Shown: positions 1 to 6,128, counted from the first letter of the stretch. The stretch is DNA of 6,922 nucleotides from Paludibacteraceae bacterium (GCA_018055865.1 JAGPGR010000099.1:1-6922); one strand, 5' to 3'. The notes: generated from the sequence alone by a model not told the origin. Made by a program: numbers and translations.

Positions 1-35
1 GGGTTAGCACCTCGCTTTTTTTTGTTTTTCTCTTA

Positions 36-66
36 AGAAACAAATTAAGATTTGTTTCTATTTTTT
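36..66 (+). terminator. AT-rich inverted repeat, possible terminator
   Basis: Perfect 10-bp arms AGAAACAAAT and ATTTGTTTCT are separated by TAAG (36-59) and followed on the plus strand by A and six T. This has the shape of a weak intrinsic terminator for a rightward gene ending just before the window. The stem contains only two G-C pairs, so it would be marginal as a terminator. It could equally be a dyad-symmetric protein-binding site in the leader of a leftward gene. Confidence 0.3.
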
Positions 67-142
67 GTTGTAAGATAAAATCTCCTGGAAACTTGATTCA
101 AGGTGCAAAGGCGGTAAATAAATCTTTAAAAATAGGGGGTAA

Positions 143-204
143 GAAAAACATGTAACAAGTTTTTCAAAACATGTACATGTTTTGAGATAATATGTACTAC
201 TTCT
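143..204. promoter_or_regulatory. Cluster of three phased ACATGT operators
   Basis: The core AAAACATGTA occurs exactly at 145-154 and 166-175, and as ATAATATGTA at 187-196, a strict 21-bp period (two helical turns). Copy 1 is a 23-bp odd palindrome (143-165, centre 154) with one mismatched pair. Copy 2 is a perfect 22-bp palindrome (164-185, centre ACATGTACATGT). Copy 3 keeps mainly its left half. The arrangement is typical of cooperative binding of a dimeric regulator to one face of the helix. The regulator family cannot be named from the site. Iteron-like initiator binding is a less likely alternative. The target gene is probably to the left, outside the window. Confidence 0.6.
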
Positions 205-252
205 TTGAGGTGTCCGGAAGGATATAAAAATACGTTACTTTTAATCGGGTTC

Positions 253-307
253 CTCTACAGTTTCTCTACAGTTGTTCTACAGTTCCTTCACAGTTTTTCC
301 GTAGTTA
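253..307. repeat. Five 11-bp direct repeats, response-regulator-like
   Basis: Consecutive 11-bp units start at 253, 264, 275, 286 and 297: CTCTACAGTTT, CTCTACAGTTG, TTCTACAGTTC, CTTCACAGTTT and TTCCGTAGTTA. Read differently, TCTACA, TCTACA, TCTACA and TTCACA are each separated by five bases. Direct repeats of one helical turn are how OmpR/PhoB-family response regulators bind; the PhoP consensus of Bacillus is TTMACA with 5-bp spacing. The resemblance is seen in the sequence; binding by such a regulator is inference. A T-rich box on the minus strand (complement of 224-232) lies about 20 bp from the array, a fitting place for a leftward -10/-7 element, but it is not a good match to the Bacteroidota consensus. 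Confidence 0.5.
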
Positions 308-374
308 TTCTTGCCGGTCTTCCGGTATATTTGAGGTCAATCCTGTAATAAAATACTCAATAGTTGATACAAAT

Positions 375-413
375 AAAAAAAAAAGTCCCTGCACTTTCCG
401 GTGCAAGGACTTT
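375..413 (-). terminator. Intrinsic terminator of the lyase gene
   Basis: On the minus strand, 22 bases past the lyase stop codon, AGTCCTTGCAC and GTGCAGGGACT form an 11-bp stem with one G-U wobble around the loop CGGAAA. A run of T follows, the complement of A375-384. Two more A-T pairs (382/413 and 383/412) extend the stem. The wobble pair exists only in minus-strand RNA; the plus strand would have an A/C mismatch, so the element is oriented for the leftward lyase transcript. Confidence 0.9.
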
Positions 414-435
414 CCGCATATAAAAATTAGTTTAG

Positions 436-1884
436 CTATAAACTATCTCCAAAATCTTCTTTGAATTTTGCCATCAGTTTCTGAGGCCAGTCATTTACCG
501 GTTCAAGACCTCCCATGAAGAATCGAAGCACCGGCGGTTCGTACACAAATTTCAGCCCGCCAATCAGTTCGCGGTTCTGAAAGAGCCAGTTTACACGGTC
601 TTCCACGTATTTGATTTGCGAGAGGGTGAATACGCGCCGCGGTACAGCCAGACGAACCAGTTCCATGTCGGCATAGGTCTCGTTGCCATATTCGTCGCGC
701 TGGTTGGATATAGAGCCGCGTTCCATACCGCGGATTCCCGAAATCAGGTACAGAGCGGCAGCAAGGCAACCTGCCGGATATTGCGATTGCGGAATGTGAG
801 CGCAGATTTGCATGGCATCCAGGTGTACACCCAGAACTCCGGCCGGTTTGATAACCGGAATTCCTTTCTTATCCAGCTCATTCACCAGGTATTCTATGAA
901 ATTCGGGCTTTGGCAGATTACGGTTTCGTCAAGTGTTTCATAAAGTCCTACAGCCATACTTTCAATTTCACGTACCGAAATACCGCCGTAGGTCAGAAAT
1001 CCTTCGTAAAGCGGAACTAGTGCTTCCAGTTCTTTGTATATGCCGATGTCATTGGTACAGATACCTCCACCGCGTGAAGAGCTCAGTTTGCGGGCAGAGA
1101 AATAAACCAGGTCAGCCAGGTCGGTCATCGTTTTGATAATTTCGCCGAGGTTGCTGTTTTTGAATTCATCTTCGCGTTTCATTATCAGGTAAGCATTCTC
1201 TCCCAGCAAACTTGCATCCAGCACCAGGCGGATGCCGTATTTATCAGACAAAGCGCGGACATCACGCAGATTTTGAAGGGAGAATGGTTGTCCGCCAATG
1301 AGGTTGGTCGAGGCTTCCATGCGGATAAACGGAATATTTTTCGGTTCGTGGAGCTTGATCATTTCTTCCAGTTTCTCAATGTTCATATTCCCCTTGAAAG
1401 GATGCGAAGAGTTCACCACATACGCTTCATCATAAAGCAATTCCGCTATTTTTCCACCGTTTTCGGTTATGTGAGCCATAGCGGTGGTAAAGTGGTAGTT
1501 CATCGGTATGAGGTTACCGCTTTTTATATACGCTTTGGAAAGTATGTTTTCTGCTGCACGTCCCTGATGCACAGGCAGAAAATATTTTTTACCCAGTACA
1601 TCTTCCACTGCTTTTTGAAGACGAAAAAAACTTTGCGAACCAGCATAAGCATCGTCGGCTTGCATCATCGCAGAGAGCTGGTTGTCGCTCATAGCATTGG
1701 TTCCGCTATCGGTAAGCATGTCCAGAAAAACATCCATGGTGCTCATACGGAAGGTGTTGAACCCGCCTTCGTACAGGGCTTCCATACGACGTTCAATGGG
1801 TACAAGATGTAGTTTTTGCACAATACGCGTTTTGTGCAACTCAAGAGGGATATTTTCTCCACTGTAAAATTTAATTTCCTGCAT
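436..1884 (-). CDS. Tryptophanase/tyrosine phenol-lyase family PLP lyase
   Basis: A 482-residue cytoplasmic beta-eliminating lyase of fold-type I (about 456-475 is usual for the family). Members split tryptophan to indole or tyrosine to phenol, plus pyruvate and ammonia. It aligns over its whole length with tyrosine phenol-lyase (TPL). Landmarks are LLTDSGTNAMSD (56-67), DDAYAG (77-82), HQGRAAEN (106-113), the FTT at 132-134, NLIGGQP (194-200), D223 (PLP ring nitrogen), SARK with the presumed PLP lysine K266, and RLAVPRR (411-417). MERG with R389 and LRFF (453-456) match TPL specificity positions (R381, F448/F449); tryptophanase has His in the second. Oddly, the usual Arg three residues after D223 is L226, the KKD after the serine is RKL, and the cation-site Glu is D78. 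True substrate is therefore open. The ATG has only an A-rich leader before it. A terminator follows the gene; promoter-like and attenuator-like elements precede it. Confidence 0.88.
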   Translation of the reverse strand: MQEIKFYSGENIPLELHKTRIVQKLHLVPIERRMEALYEGGFNTFRMSTMDVFLDMLTDSGTNAMSDNQLSAMMQADDAYAGSQSFFRLQKAVEDVLGKKYFLPVHQGRAAENILSKAYIKSGNLIPMNYHFTTAMAHITENGGKIAELLYDEAYVVNSSHPFKGNMNIEKLEEMIKLHEPKNIPFIRMEASTNLIGGQPFSLQNLRDVRALSDKYGIRLVLDASLLGENAYLIMKREDEFKNSNLGEIIKTMTDLADLVYFSARKLSSSRGGGICTNDIGIYKELEALVPLYEGFLTYGGISVREIESMAVGLYETLDETVICQSPNFIEYLVNELDKKGIPVIKPAGVLGVHLDAMQICAHIPQSQYPAGCLAAALYLISGIRGMERGSISNQRDEYGNETYADMELVRLAVPRRVFTLSQIKYVEDRVNWLFQNRELIGGLKFVYEPPVLRFFMGGLEPVNDWPQKLMAKFKEDFGDSL

Positions 1885-1938
1885 TTTCTTTGCTTTTTTT
1901 TGTCAGTAAAAATAAGGGTGTTTGTTTTGTTTTTTTGT

Positions 1939-1975
1939 AAAAAAAAGTCCGAGTAGTTTCTTTCGTACAGACTCT
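1939..1975 (-). terminator. Terminator-like hairpin in the lyase leader
   Basis: On the minus strand AGAGTCTG (1975-1968) pairs with CGGACTTT (1951-1944), eight pairs including two G-U, around a 16-nt loop. The run of T ends at 1939. It lies 55 bases before the lyase ATG and downstream of the promoter-like box at 2044-2051. It could be an attenuator of the lyase transcript, or the terminator of priA more than 180 bp past its stop. No short leader peptide starting with ATG is visible between the promoter and the hairpin. Confidence 0.4.
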
Positions 1976-2043
1976 AATGACAAATTGTCTTGTCCTGAGC
2001 GTGAAAGTTGCAAAATTGCTCTCAAAACTGAATTTTATGTGTG

Positions 2044-2051
2044 CAAAGATA
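2044..2051 (-). promoter_or_regulatory. Bacteroidota -7 promoter box for the lyase
   Basis: The minus strand reads TATCTTTGCAC, a full match to TAnnTTTG of the Bacteroidota primary sigma factor plus the frequent GCAC continuation. A clear TTTG at -33 is missing: the position 19-23 bp upstream is AT-rich (TTTAATGC). Transcription would start near 2037 and give a leader of about 150 nt to the lyase ATG at 1884. Confidence 0.55.
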
Positions 2052-2156
2052 CTAAAATTTGAAAAATAATGCATTAAATGGCAGAAAAATGTATGTTTTT
2101 AGCAAAAAGCTTTCAGCTAACCAATTGTAAATTGTCAATCGAAAACTATTGATAAA

Positions 2157-4613
2157 TCAAACCGGATCAACATCCAGGCTTATTTTCACCGATTTGAACG
2201 GCTGTCGGGCGAGAAGCAAATCGGTGATTTGTTTCAGTATTTCCTTGGCGCGGACAGGGGAGGCTTCGGTTTCTATTTTAAGCAGGATATTTTTAATATA
2301 ATAATTCTGAATACGTGAAACCGGAGGAATATTCGGCCCGAACACACGATGGGAGAATATCTTCCGAAGTTCTGCGGCCAACTCCTGCGCAGCGTGATCC
2401 ACTGTTTTTACATCGCGATGACGCAGGGTGATTTCAATCAGCCGGGTGTAAGGCGGATAACCAAACTGACTTCGTTCCTCCGATTGAGTATTGAACATGG
2501 CTTCGTAATCGTTTCGGATTACCTGCCCGATAACCGGATGTTCCGGATTGGAGGTTTGAAGCACTACAGTGCCCCGTTTGTTCTTGCGCCCTGCTCTGCC
2601 GCTCACCTGCGCCATGAGCTGGAAAGCCCGTTCGTGGGAACGGAAATCGGGAAAATTCAACATGTTGTCGGCATTGAGAATCCCTACCAGACTCACCCGC
2701 TCAAAGTCGAGTCCTTTTGTAACCATTTGAGTACCAACCAGAATATCTACTTTTCCCTGTTCAAAATCGGTAATAATTTTATCGTACGATTTTTTGTTGC
2801 GGGTAGTATCCACATCCATGCGTGATACGCGTGCCTGTGGGAAAAACTCTGTGATCTCCTGTTCTATTTTTTCAGTACCGAATCCCTTGTTTTCCAGATT
2901 GGGTGTATTGCATACCGGACAAAGTTCGGGAATATGTTCCGTATAGCCGCAATAATGGCAGGTGAGTTTGTTCAGAAATTTGTGAACTGTCAGACTCACA
3001 TCGCAGTTTTTGCATTTGGGTACATAGGTGCAGTTTTTGCATTCCAGATATGGAGCGTAGCCGCGCCGGTTTTGAAAAAGAATGACTTGCTCTTTGTTTT
3101 GCAACGCTTTTTTGGTTTTTTCCTTCAGCAGGGGAGTGAAATGACCTTCCATCTGCTTTTTGCGGTAGGCTTCTTTGGTATCGGCAATCAGAATATCAGG
3201 AAGTTCCATTTCCCTGAAACGCTGATTGATAGCTACATAGCCATATTTACCTGTTTTAGCGTTGAAATAACTCTCGATGGCTGGCGTAGCACTACCAAGC
3301 AGGGTTTTGGCACCATGAAGTGAAGCCAGCACGATGGCAGCATTGCGGGCATTGTATCGCGGAGCGGGGTCAAATTGCTTGTAACTTGTCTCGTGCTCTT
3401 CGTCCACAATGACGAGCCCCAGTTGACGGAACGGAATGAAAACAGCCGAACGTGCCCCTATCACCACTTCGTACCCTTTGTCCTGCAGCATGTTATTCCA
3501 TATTTCCACCCGCTCTGCATCCGAAAAACGGGAATGATACACCGCAAGTTTGTTACCAAAAATCCGTTTCAGTCGCGAAGTGAGCTGTGTGGTAAGCGCT
3601 ATTTCAGGCACCAGATAGAGCACCTGCTTCTTTTCTGCCAGGGTTTGTTCTATCAGGTGGATGTAGAGTTCGGTCTTGCCGCTGGATGTTATGCCGTGAA
3701 GCAACACCGTTTTTTTATCAATAAACTGATGGTTCAACTCGTTAAAAGCCTTAAGCTGAAATTCGTTGAGTGGATATTTCTCTTCGGTAAGCACTTCCGA
3801 TCGGTCTAATCGTCCAATTTCTTTTTGATAGATTTCGAGCACATTTCGTGCAGTCAGTGCACTGAGCACTGAAACAGAATTGCCTGATTTTTCGAGCAAT
3901 TCTTTCTTCGAAACCTCGATAATATTATTCTTCGACAAACATTTCGACAGTTCAATGTACTTCATGAGCAGCTCCAGCTGCTTCCGGGCGCGGCTTAGTT
4001 CTTCGAAAATATTTCGTAACTGATTTTCAGAAGATGCTTTTTCGGTGAGGCGGATGTAGCTTTCCGTTTTAGGACGGTATTTTTCGGTGAGCTCTTCACT
4101 TACCTCCACAAGTCCTTTTTCCATCAGGATTTTAAGTGCCGGTAGCGTATCGCGCATTTCGGTAACTTTGTTAAGTTCTGATACCGATTTAATTTTTCCA
4201 TCAGAAAGAGCGTCGATAATTTTATACTCTTTATCCGAGAGCGCTATTTCTCTTTCAAATGCGGGATTCAGGCGCACCTGTGTTTCGCTTTCCAGTTTCA
4301 GCCCGGCGGGTATAGCGGCCTGATATACTTCGCCGGGGTATGCCAGGTAGTACGAACTCATCCATTCCCAGAATTTGAGTTGCGGAAATCGGATAATCGG
4401 TTGTTCGTCCAGCAAGCAGATGATTTCTTTGGCCTGATACAGGATGGGAGCAATGCTGTGAATTAGGCATACTATGCCCGTGTACATTTTCTTCTTACCA
4501 AAGGGAACCACTACGCGCATCCCTATACGCACCTCAGCAGCCCATTCTTCGGGAACTGAGTAGGTAAAGGTATTGCCCAGTGGCAAAGGGAGTATGACGT
4601 TAATGTACTTCAT
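2157..4613 (-). CDS. priA: Primosomal protein N' (PriA helicase)
   Basis: PriA is a superfamily 2 3'-5' DNA helicase that recognises stalled or repaired replication forks and loads the primosome for restart. The 818-residue protein has the full architecture: an N-terminal 3'-DNA-end-binding domain (about 1-110), a winged-helix region (about 120-200) with a charged linker, and Walker A GITSSGKT (307-314). The helicase box is DEEH (404-407) and motif III is GSATPA (440-445). The zinc region carries all eight cysteines (C525, C528, C534, C537, C552, C555, C565, C568). The later helicase motifs are GTQMVTKGLDF (627-637) and QVSGRAGR (669-676), followed by the C-terminal domain. It is longer than E. 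coli PriA (732) mainly through the N-terminal half, as usual in Bacteroidota. No key residue is missing. The start MKYINVILPLPL fits the family N-terminus; a GC-rich hairpin lies 11 bp before the ATG. Confidence 0.97.
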   Translation of the reverse strand: MKYINVILPLPLGNTFTYSVPEEWAAEVRIGMRVVVPFGKKKMYTGIVCLIHSIAPILYQAKEIICLLDEQPIIRFPQLKFWEWMSSYYLAYPGEVYQAAIPAGLKLESETQVRLNPAFEREIALSDKEYKIIDALSDGKIKSVSELNKVTEMRDTLPALKILMEKGLVEVSEELTEKYRPKTESYIRLTEKASSENQLRNIFEELSRARKQLELLMKYIELSKCLSKNNIIEVSKKELLEKSGNSVSVLSALTARNVLEIYQKEIGRLDRSEVLTEEKYPLNEFQLKAFNELNHQFIDKKTVLLHGITSSGKTELYIHLIEQTLAEKKQVLYLVPEIALTTQLTSRLKRIFGNKLAVYHSRFSDAERVEIWNNMLQDKGYEVVIGARSAVFIPFRQLGLVIVDEEHETSYKQFDPAPRYNARNAAIVLASLHGAKTLLGSATPAIESYFNAKTGKYGYVAINQRFREMELPDILIADTKEAYRKKQMEGHFTPLLKEKTKKALQNKEQVILFQNRRGYAPYLECKNCTYVPKCKNCDVSLTVHKFLNKLTCHYCGYTEHIPELCPVCNTPNLENKGFGTEKIEQEITEFFPQARVSRMDVDTTRNKKSYDKIITDFEQGKVDILVGTQMVTKGLDFERVSLVGILNADNMLNFPDFRSHERAFQLMAQVSGRAGRKNKRGTVVLQTSNPEHPVIGQVIRNDYEAMFNTQSEERSQFGYPPYTRLIEITLRHRDVKTVDHAAQELAAELRKIFSHRVFGPNIPPVSRIQNYYIKNILLKIETEASPVRAKEILKQITDLLLARQPFKSVKISLDVDPV

Positions 4614-4624
4614 CGGATTATCTG

Positions 4625-4658
4625 TTAAGCCCCCTCAATCCTCCAAAGGGGGACTTAA
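4625..4658. repeat. REP-like GC-rich hairpin before priA
   Basis: TTAAGCCCCCT (4625-4635) and AGGGGGACTTAA (4647-4658) form an 11-bp stem with a single bulged A around an 11-nt loop. Its base composition contrasts sharply with the AT-rich DNA around it. Similar AAGTCCCCCTTTGGAGG-type elements recur between genes in Bacteroidota genomes, as I recall; its copy number here cannot be judged from one window. It sits 11 bp upstream of the priA ATG, so if it is transcribed it would fold next to the ribosome-binding region. There is no T-run on either side, so it is not an ordinary terminator. Confidence 0.55.
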
Positions 4659-4674
4659 GAATAATTGTTTTAAT

Positions 4675-4714
4675 TGTAAATATGTAAATTAGTAAATTAA
4701 TTAATTGGTAAATT
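4675..4714. repeat. 8-bp tandem repeat (GTAAAT array)
   Basis: Five consecutive 8-bp units, TGTAAATA, TGTAAATT, AGTAAATT, AATTAATT and GGTAAATT, give the core GTAAAT at 4676, 4684, 4692 and 4708. The fourth unit has decayed. The array lies in the presumed promoter region of priA; its minus strand contains TAATTTAC, a near match to the -7 box. Confidence 0.55.
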
Positions 4715-4808
4715 GGACTTCAAATCTCCAGGTATTCAAGTCTTCATGCTACCACCTCAATCAAGCAACATTTCCGTCAGTCGACAAACGTTGACGAGCG
4801 CTCTCTTA

Positions 4809-5420
4809 CTACCCTTTAGGGATCTGGGGGATTCTCAACAACGGATTTACCGGACAACTTTCCATATGGTCGTTGATCATTCCGGCAGCCTGCATAAAAG
4901 CGTAGCAAATAGTTGACCCCACAAATTTAAATCCTCTTCGCTGCAATTCAAGGCTCATAGCATCCGATTCGTGCGATTTTGCCGGAACTTCAGATAAGCC
5001 CTGATAATGATGCTGAATAGTTTGATAATCTGTGAATTGCCATATAAAACGGTCGAATGAACCAAATTCCTCTTTTACCCGAAGAAAAGCTGCGGCGTTG
5101 ATCACTGTAGCCCGTATTTTTGCCTGATTGCGAATGATGGAAGTATCCTGCATCAGTTGCTGAATCTTATTTTCGTCGTAGACAGCAATTTTTTCTGCAT
5201 CAAAATCATCCAACGTTTTTCTGAAATTCTCCCGTTTGTATAGCACAGTTCTCCAGCTCAAACCTGCCTGAAAAGCATCTAACACCATAAATTCAAACAA
5301 TTTCCGGTCATCGTGAAGCGGTACGCCCCATTCGGTATCATGATAGGTTTTCATAAGCAGATCATTGGCGTGCCACGAACAATCTGTCGTTTCTATTGTT
5401 TTTTTTGCTAAATTTGCCAC
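4809..5420 (-). CDS. tag: DNA-3-methyladenine glycosylase I
   Basis: Tag removes 3-methyladenine from alkylated DNA, the first step of base excision repair. The 203 residues align end to end with E. coli Tag (187). The zinc-binding ligands C14, H27, H185 and C189 are present, as are YHDTEWGVP (26-34), QAGLSW with the base-stacking W56 (51-56), RENF (63-66), and RRGFKFVGSTICYAFMQA (161-178). At the position of E. coli E38, reported to contact the damaged base, this protein has D48, a conservative change. The start is GTG at 5420. The next in-frame ATG encodes M23, past the C14 ligand, so it cannot be the start. About ten residues precede the conserved region, more than in E. coli. GAAGAAAAA lies just upstream, and TATCTTTC (minus strand, 5452-5445) is a near-match -7 box that would give a short leader. 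The gene is divergent from the HD-domain gene. Confidence 0.95.
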   Translation of the reverse strand: MANLAKKTIETTDCSWHANDLLMKTYHDTEWGVPLHDDRKLFEFMVLDAFQAGLSWRTVLYKRENFRKTLDDFDAEKIAVYDENKIQQLMQDTSIIRNQAKIRATVINAAAFLRVKEEFGSFDRFIWQFTDYQTIQHHYQGLSEVPAKSHESDAMSLELQRRGFKFVGSTICYAFMQAAGMINDHMESCPVNPLLRIPQIPKG

Positions 5421-5471
5421 CGTTTTTTCTTCAGTTAGTAAGAGGAAAGATATTGATATTTTATTCTAATT

Positions 5472-5491
5472 TACCTGAACCGGTTTTGGTA
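5472..5491. promoter_or_regulatory. Imperfect palindrome between divergent genes
   Basis: TACCTGAACCGGTTTTGGTA is a 20-bp dyad with eight of ten pairs matching, centred on AACCGGTT. It lies between the divergent tag and HD-domain genes, 52 bp from the tag start and 100 bp from the other. This is a plausible place for a shared operator, but no regulator can be named and it could be chance. Confidence 0.25.
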
Positions 5492-5591
5492 CTTCGCTTA
5501 CATATTGTATCGACAGAAGCACTTAGGATTGAGGTTTACAAAAATACAAATTCAAATTGAGAATATAGCGAATTAAGTTTATAAAAAGTTC

Positions 5592-6128
5592 ATGGATCCA
5601 CTCGAAATTATTCAAAAATACTACAATAAAAAAAGTAAACTCTACAAAATTCTGGTGAAACACAGCTGTCAGGTGCGCGATAAAGCGCTGGAAGTGGTGG
5701 ACAAGCATCCGGAATTCGGGGCCGACCGTCAGTTTGTATCTGAAGCTGCCATGCTTCACGATATTGGCGTGTATCTGACCGATGCACCTGAAATAGAGTG
5801 TTTTGGAACTCATAAGTATGTGGCTCATGGTTACCTGGGCTCAGAAATTGTTGCCCGTGAGGGTTATCCGCTTCATGCACTGGTCTGTGAGCGCCACACC
5901 GGACTGGGGCTGAGTCTTGAGTGGATTGAAAAGCGAAACCTACCCGTTCCTCACCGCGATATGCGCCCCGTATCTATCGAAGAACAGATAGTATGCTACG
6001 CTGATAAATTTTATTCCAAAACAAAACTCAGTAAAGAAATGAAAGTGGAGAAAATCCTGAAGAAACTGGGTAAATACGACGAATCGCAGGTGGAGCAGTT
6101 TCTCGAATGGAATAAACGGTTTGGATAG
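5592..6128 (+). CDS. HDIG-motif phosphohydrolase, function unknown
   Basis: A 178-residue soluble protein of the HD superfamily, metal-dependent phosphohydrolases acting on nucleotides or phosphoesters. The HD signature is H24 (LVKHSCQV), HDIG (56-59) and D138 (CYADKFYSK). Two further histidines, H79 (AHGYLGSEIV) and H102 (ERHTG), sit between them. The pattern H...HD...H...H...D is the one used by binuclear HD enzymes such as YqeK (diadenosine tetraphosphate hydrolase), and the residues around each ligand also resemble YqeK. A two-metal site is therefore inferred; the substrate is unknown. There is no membrane segment or partner domain. The ATG at 5592 has an A-rich leader with no Shine-Dalgarno. 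No strong promoter or terminator was found. The last third (about 143-178) is lysine-rich and probably helical. The antisense open frames here are shadows. Confidence 0.85.
   Translation: MDPLEIIQKYYNKKSKLYKILVKHSCQVRDKALEVVDKHPEFGADRQFVSEAAMLHDIGVYLTDAPEIECFGTHKYVAHGYLGSEIVAREGYPLHALVCERHTGLGLSLEWIEKRNLPVPHRDMRPVSIEEQIVCYADKFYSKTKLSKEMKVEKILKKLGKYDESQVEQFLEWNKRFG

Larger units (their letters stand above)
1..435. other. Gene-free regulatory region at the left edge
   Basis: No credible coding region was found on either strand: ATG codons near 151, 171 and 178 are followed by stops within a few codons. The stretch holds an inverted repeat at 36-59, an operator cluster at 143-204, 11-bp direct repeats at 253-307 and the lyase terminator at 375-413, each described separately. 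The gene to the right ends here on the minus strand, so no rightward gene starts here. The binding-site-like elements therefore most likely serve a leftward gene starting beyond position 1. A converging rightward gene ending near position 1 is the alternative, and the hairpin at 36-66 would fit that. Confidence 0.6.

Noticed and set aside
143..307. Iteron-type replication origin made of the 21-bp and 11-bp repeats
   Set aside because: No replication initiator gene or recognisable DnaA box (TTATCCACA type) is visible, and the rest of the window is ordinary chromosome; a regulatory role is simpler.
253..307. CRISPR array
   Set aside because: The 11-bp units are contiguous, with no spacers and no cas genes; they are far too short for CRISPR repeats.
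1273..1812. Long plus-strand open frame of 179 codons inside the lyase gene
   Set aside because: It is antisense to a well-conserved enzyme and has no recognisable domain; it is a shadow of lyase codon usage.
1871..2074. A 67-codon minus-strand open frame, Phe-rich at its N-terminus, overlapping the lyase start by 14 bases; a possible leader peptide
   Set aside because: Its ATG lies upstream of the -7 box at 2044-2051, so the transcript from that promoter would lack it. The Phe, Lys and Asn bias is what AT-rich DNA gives by chance. No ribosome-binding signal is visible.
2349..3809. Several plus-strand open frames of 129-158 codons inside priA
   Set aside because: They are antisense to intact priA motifs, without family resemblance or start signals.
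4625..4658. Intrinsic terminator of tag
   Set aside because: The hairpin lies 150 bp or more past the tag stop, directly before priA, and has no T-run in the leftward direction.
5523..5880. Minus-strand open frames overlapping the HD-domain gene
   Set aside because: The plus strand encodes a complete HD ligand set in frame; the antisense frames show no domain.
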